Assembly (NCBI GenBank): GCA_001599615.1 | Contig: BCHJ01000005.1 | Location: forward strand, 837,691 to 901,690 | Length of the DNA stretch: 64,000 nt | Origin: Thielaviopsis euricoi | Lineage: Eukaryota; Ascomycota; Sordariomycetes; Microascales; Ceratocystidaceae | Direction: 5' to 3' | Shown here: positions 60,153 through 64,000 of the stretch, one piece after another | How the letters are laid out: each line of letters begins with the position of its first letter | How positions within the stretch are numbered: the stretch's first letter is position 1 | Made by a program: the position numbers and the translations under genes | The notes under the pieces: generated by a model | Seen by the model: the letters and a program-made list of their open reading frames with translations, nothing else | Databases searched by the model: none | What the model was told of the DNA's origin: nothing

Positions 60153-62240
60153 CTAAGAAGAACTGGCAGCAGACACTGCCGTTCCTTCCTTCTCGCGCAG
60201 CTTCTTTTCTGCCTCTTCAGCACGACGATTCGCCGCCTCAATCTCTCCCTTGAGCTGCTTGATGTACTCGATAGCCATCTCGACTGTGCTAGCCTTGCTA
60301 TTGGGCACAGTAGCCGTCGCCTTCTTCTCGCTGCTGCCGCCATCTTCGTTTGCATCGTCTGCCGCGCCCGCCTCCTTGGGCGGCGCTTTGGGCAGCAGAG
60401 TGGCAATTTCCTGCAGCGCCGAGTTGATGCGGTTGCGCCGGCCCTGCTCGGCAATCTTGTGCGATGTTCTCTTGGACGTCAAGTTGGTGGAAAGCTCGCT
60501 GGGGTAGGTGACGCCGGGAACCGTGTTGCCTTCCAGAATGTTCTGGTAGTTGGACTTGGTCGCGAGCAGACGAGATGCCGCGTCCTCCGCGCCGTTAGGC
60601 AGCAGAGGCTTGATGTTGGGTGAGATCTTAGGCAGCAGGGCCGGTGAGGCGTGCACAGAACCAGAGCGCTTGGAGCTCCGAGCAGAGAGCTGTGGGGTTT
60701 TGCGAGGGTTGGGCGTGGAAGATCCCGCGGGGAGGATCTGGGGGCTCTGTGTGGCGGAGGGAGTGCTCCGCGGCTTCATGAATATGGGTGAGGGAAGAGG
60801 AGCCACGTTCCTAGCGGGACCATCGACACTCCCGTTCATCAGCATTGGAGTATCAAGCGCCGGGCTCTTAAGCGACTCCGAAAATGCGGCAGATTCCGGG
60901 AGCTTGAAAGAGTCTACCGAGGCGCTAGCGATGTCAATATTGGGCATAACTGGCGGGGTGTTGGTTGCCTTGGAAGCGGGAAGTCTCATAAGCGAGGCGG
61001 GCGTAGCAGGAACAACCGGGCGCGAACCAGAAGCCTTGGCCATATCGACCCTAGAGTTTTGCGGCTGGATAAAGGGCGAGGCCGTAGCAGATTTAGTGCG
61101 AGGAAGAGGAGGCGGCGGCATGTCGGAGAGAGCTTCGGGAGACACCGAGGCATTTTCTTCAGAGTCTTCCTTGCGGGCGTGAACCTTCTTAGGCGTGTCC
61201 TCCTCAACCTCGGTCAGGACCTTGGCAGCGATCAAAGAGTTGTTGGCAGCGGAAGAGGCAACAGTAGTGCGACGGCGCTGGGGCTTGACAATGGGCGACT
61301 GGCGCACATTTGCCTTGGGACGTGTAGCCTTGGTCGGGGCCTTGCGAACCTTCTTGATAGGAGGTTCAGTCTGGTTCGACCACTCATCATTTTGCTCGAC
61401 AGGTGAGTTGGAGGAAGTGCTGTTGTGGCGTAGTTCTGAGAGAAGAGAAGTATCGTTTTGAGCGTGTAGAGCAGGCGAGGTGAGCGGGCTAAAGTAGTTG
61501 GCAGCGACAGAAAAGGCGACATCGACCGAGAACTGAGGATCAAGAGGAGTCACAGCGGGTGAGACCAGAGGGGTGAAATCCATCTAAAAGCGAGGGTTAG
61601 CAATGGGGGGTGGGTCTTGTATTGGTGATAGATAGGCCGAGATTTTACATACATCTTGCTGCTGATCCTTGAGTTGGTGGAAGCGGCTGTCAAAGACGGA
61701 CTGCTGAGCATCGGTGGGAATGTAATACTGGTTGCCGTTTCCGGCGGCAAGCTCAAGACTTTGTGGAGTTGGGGGCACCTGGTTAGGGCTAAAGTATGAG
61801 CTCATGGGTTGATGCTGATGCTGATGCTGCTGTTGTTGGCGAGATTGCGAGTGCTCGAGAATCTGGCGCTGTTGTTGTTGCAGACGCTGCTGCTGGAGAT
61901 ACTGTATTCTGGCGTCGATTTCGTTGATGACGTCGTTGGGGGCCGGGGCCATGATCTGAGCGGGAATAGGTGGGTGGCTTGCGCCAGTGGTGATGGCAGC
62001 GATTTGCGACTGGGCCATGGCGGCAGCGGTAGTGGGAGGCATAGCAGACTGGTGTTCAGTGCCGGTCATGGCAGTGTCAATGGGCTCAGCCGAAGGTGGA
62101 AGCATGCCGAAGTCGAAGCCGAGGCCGTCGGGCATAGTGCCGAGAGTGTTCATGTTGAGAAACTGTTGGAAATCATCTTCAGGAGCCTGCTGTATGACCT
62201 GCTCCTGGTGGTTCCACTGCGGCGTTCCTAGCATATCCAT
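60153..62240 (-). CDS. NUC-1/PalcA-type bHLH phosphate regulator
   Basis: Exons 61653-62240 and 60153-61583 on the minus strand, joined in phase 0 across a 69-nt intron (donor GTATGT); product 672 residues. Homologues (Neurospora NUC-1, Aspergillus PalcA, yeast Pho4) switch on phosphatase and phosphate-transport genes under phosphate limitation through CACGTG sites. Features: glutamine/histidine-rich N-terminal part (about 110-150), conserved MDFTPLVSPAVTPLDPQF at the splice joint (from residue 197) followed by YFSPLTSPAL, a long Ser/Pro-rich middle, then a C-terminal bHLH: basic region TSHKIAEQGRRNRI with DNA-contacting His571, Glu575 and Arg578/579, helix 1 to about 590, a long loop (about 591-624), helix 2 (about 625-646), and a short charged coiled coil. 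Many SP/TP sites would suit control by a cyclin-dependent kinase, as for Pho4. The rest of the phosphate pathway is not in the window. Confidence 0.9.
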
Positions 62241-64000
62241 TATTGGCGGTATGTGAAGGTGACAACTAGGTGTAGGGAGGTTTTGTTGATTGAATCGGAT
62301 AGTATTGCCGCTGCGTTATGATTGCTGCGACAAGATAAAGCGGGGGGTGGTTGATTGATTGATCAATTGATAGTCGGACCAGGTTCAACAGGTGAGACCT
62401 GGCGGGCTTTCTAGCGAGGCGTGCGAAAGAGCGGCGCTCGCCGAAAATGTATGGGGCCGATACTTGATGGTGGGCGAAGTCGAAATTAAGTTGCAAGGGA
62501 CAAACGGGACTTTTGCGGGGTCAGTCGATAGAATAAGAGAAAGATTGAGATCGGTTCGAGATAAGTTCGGATCGGAATGCGGTGTATTGACGAATGACGG
62601 TTAATTTAGGGCCAAGAGCCTGTGTAATTTTCGTACTTGGGGGCGCTTATCGGTGTATTTGAATCGCTTGTCGCTAAGCAGGAGGCTGAAAGTCGAGTAT
62701 ATTGGAGATGGAAAACAAGCGCACTTTACGGAGAGTCCAAGAAAAAGAAGATTCGATAAGAGTGGAAAAAGTTTGATGATGAAAAGGGGTGCAGAAAACG
62801 ATTGATTGATGATATATTGAAGCAAAAGTCTCAGCAGGCTCAAGCTGCTCGATCAATTGCGGTGAAGTTGAGGAAGTAAATTTTTGGTGGAGCTAACAAG
62901 CAGATGGATAGACAAACGAGGAACGGGCTGCAGGTGATACCAAATGCAGGTGACGAACAGACGTTTGGGAGATTAAGAATAAAGCGACGGCAAAAAAGGG
63001 CGAGGAGATAGAAATCAAGAGACGATGGAAAAAAAAATGGAAAAGAAAAAGAAATGATTGAAAATGTTAAAAATGGCAGTAGAGATGATGAGGATAGAAA
63101 GGCGATGATGAAGAATAAGAGAGAGAAGAGAATGAAGATTATGGAATTGGAAGTGAAGGTGGGAGACAAAAAAAAAAAAAAAAAAAAAAAACAGTACACG
63201 GAAAGGGAGCGCACAGGATTGAACAGAAAAAAAAGGATGTTGACGCAAGAGCTAAGTAGAAAGCAGCCTAGTGTAAAAATACACCGAAGGACGTCGTAAA
63301 AAAGGGAAAGAACAGACACAACGAACAAAAAAAAAGGTAACGGTTTAGTGGATAGCGAAACACAGGTTTTGGAGGTATTTTTAATTTTTTTCTTGTTTTA
63401 TTCCTATGCCGGGTGCGAAAACTATGAAGATGGAAAGACGGCAGCAAATTCCCGACCGGCAGACATAAAACCAGCGCACATTTCCTTACTACTAGTTCTT
63501 GATGGGAAGCACATCATAGTGTCGTAGCAAGAAGTACTACATACAGAGAGAGCCGTCTACATATCACATTGAGGGTGTACAACTTGTTAGCAGTCAGTAA
63601 TGAAGTGGAAGCAACGCAGACACAGCGTAGATAGAGGTGGGGCAATTCTTTGGTAAGGGAGAAGAAGAAGAAGCAATCAAACTGATGTAGGACGGGCAAG
63701 GCAAGAGCAGTTGGTACAGAGGAAGGACAGCATATTACAGCACAGCAAAGAAGTACAGAAGCACAGCAGCACAACGACAGGGTACCTGCTACTCGTTAGG
63801 TAATGAATGGCATGGGAGAGCCCGCTTCCTTACAGCACAATAGTGTAGTTGCCTCCCCATATATTCACCATCAACGAAAAAGCGTGGGGGGGGGGGGGGG
63901 GGGGGGGCGAGGAACGAGGGGACACAAGGAAGGAACGCACATACGGACTTGTACAAGCGCTTTACTGCAGTTGCTCTGTAGAACTTTGGAGGTGCTGTGT
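62241..64000. other. Upstream region of the NUC-1-like gene and right edge
   Basis: Holds the promoter and leader of the bHLH gene. No CACGTG site is visible close to the start. The part from about 62700 to 63330 is purine-rich on the plus strand (pyrimidine-rich in the gene's direction), typical of a leader. It contains an A22-type run near 63169-63190 and the G22 run at 63886-63907. No other gene is seen before the window ends. Confidence 0.6.
63886..63907. repeat. Run of 22 guanines
   Basis: Uninterrupted G22. It could form a G-quadruplex if real, but G runs of this length are also a known base-calling artefact; the true length is uncertain. Confidence 0.8.

Noticed and set aside
60550..61182. 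210-codon plus-strand frame inside the bHLH gene
   Set aside because: Antisense shadow of the real coding exon.

Overview
The window looks like chromosomal DNA from a filamentous ascomycete (Pezizomycotina). Evidence: short GT-AG introns (most 56-112 nt) with fungal branch sites (TACTAAC/CTAAC), pyrimidine-rich leaders, and proteins matching filamentous-fungal families, notably a NUC-1/PalcA-type bHLH factor and a fungal-specific C2H2 protein. I cannot assign a genus; Sordariomycetes is plausible but not shown.

Only seven protein-coding genes are well supported in 64 kb, an unusually low density for such a fungus. In order: APC2 (minus, 1546-4113, cullin-like scaffold of the anaphase-promoting complex); a five-exon C2H2-type protein (minus, 12464-13919); PKR1 (plus, 42825-43439, V-ATPase assembly factor); phosphoglucomutase (plus, four exons, 46722-48600); CDC14 phosphatase (minus, three exons, 50071-52475); PCC1 (plus, two exons, 58434-59084, KEOPS/EKC subunit); and a NUC-1/PHO4-like bHLH regulator (minus, two exons, 60153-62240). 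These are conserved housekeeping or regulatory genes. They do not form a cluster or pathway, although APC2 and CDC14 both act at mitotic exit and NUC-1 and PGM both touch phosphate/sugar-phosphate metabolism.

The right-hand third (42.8-62.3 kb) carries five genes. The left two thirds is mostly non-coding: 8.3 kb between APC2 and the C2H2 gene, then about 28.9 kb between the C2H2 gene and PKR1. These stretches hold homopolymers and microsatellites, AT-rich hairpins and one small transposon graveyard. The graveyard (about 40.5-41.65 kb) contains a 151-bp foldback MITE with TA target duplications, a Tc1/mariner-type DNA-binding domain open for 118+ codons but lacking the catalytic part, and a cluster of TTAGGGT motifs. 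An orphan reading frame at 10.57-10.89 kb, broken at an A15 run, is the best candidate for an unrecognised small gene.

No tRNA, rRNA, CRISPR array or biosynthetic cluster was found. I see no convincing novel multi-gene system. The most interesting items are the solo Tc1-like DNA-binding module next to the MITE, the orphan frame, the micro-exon and frame-preserving intron of the C2H2 gene, and the gene deserts themselves.
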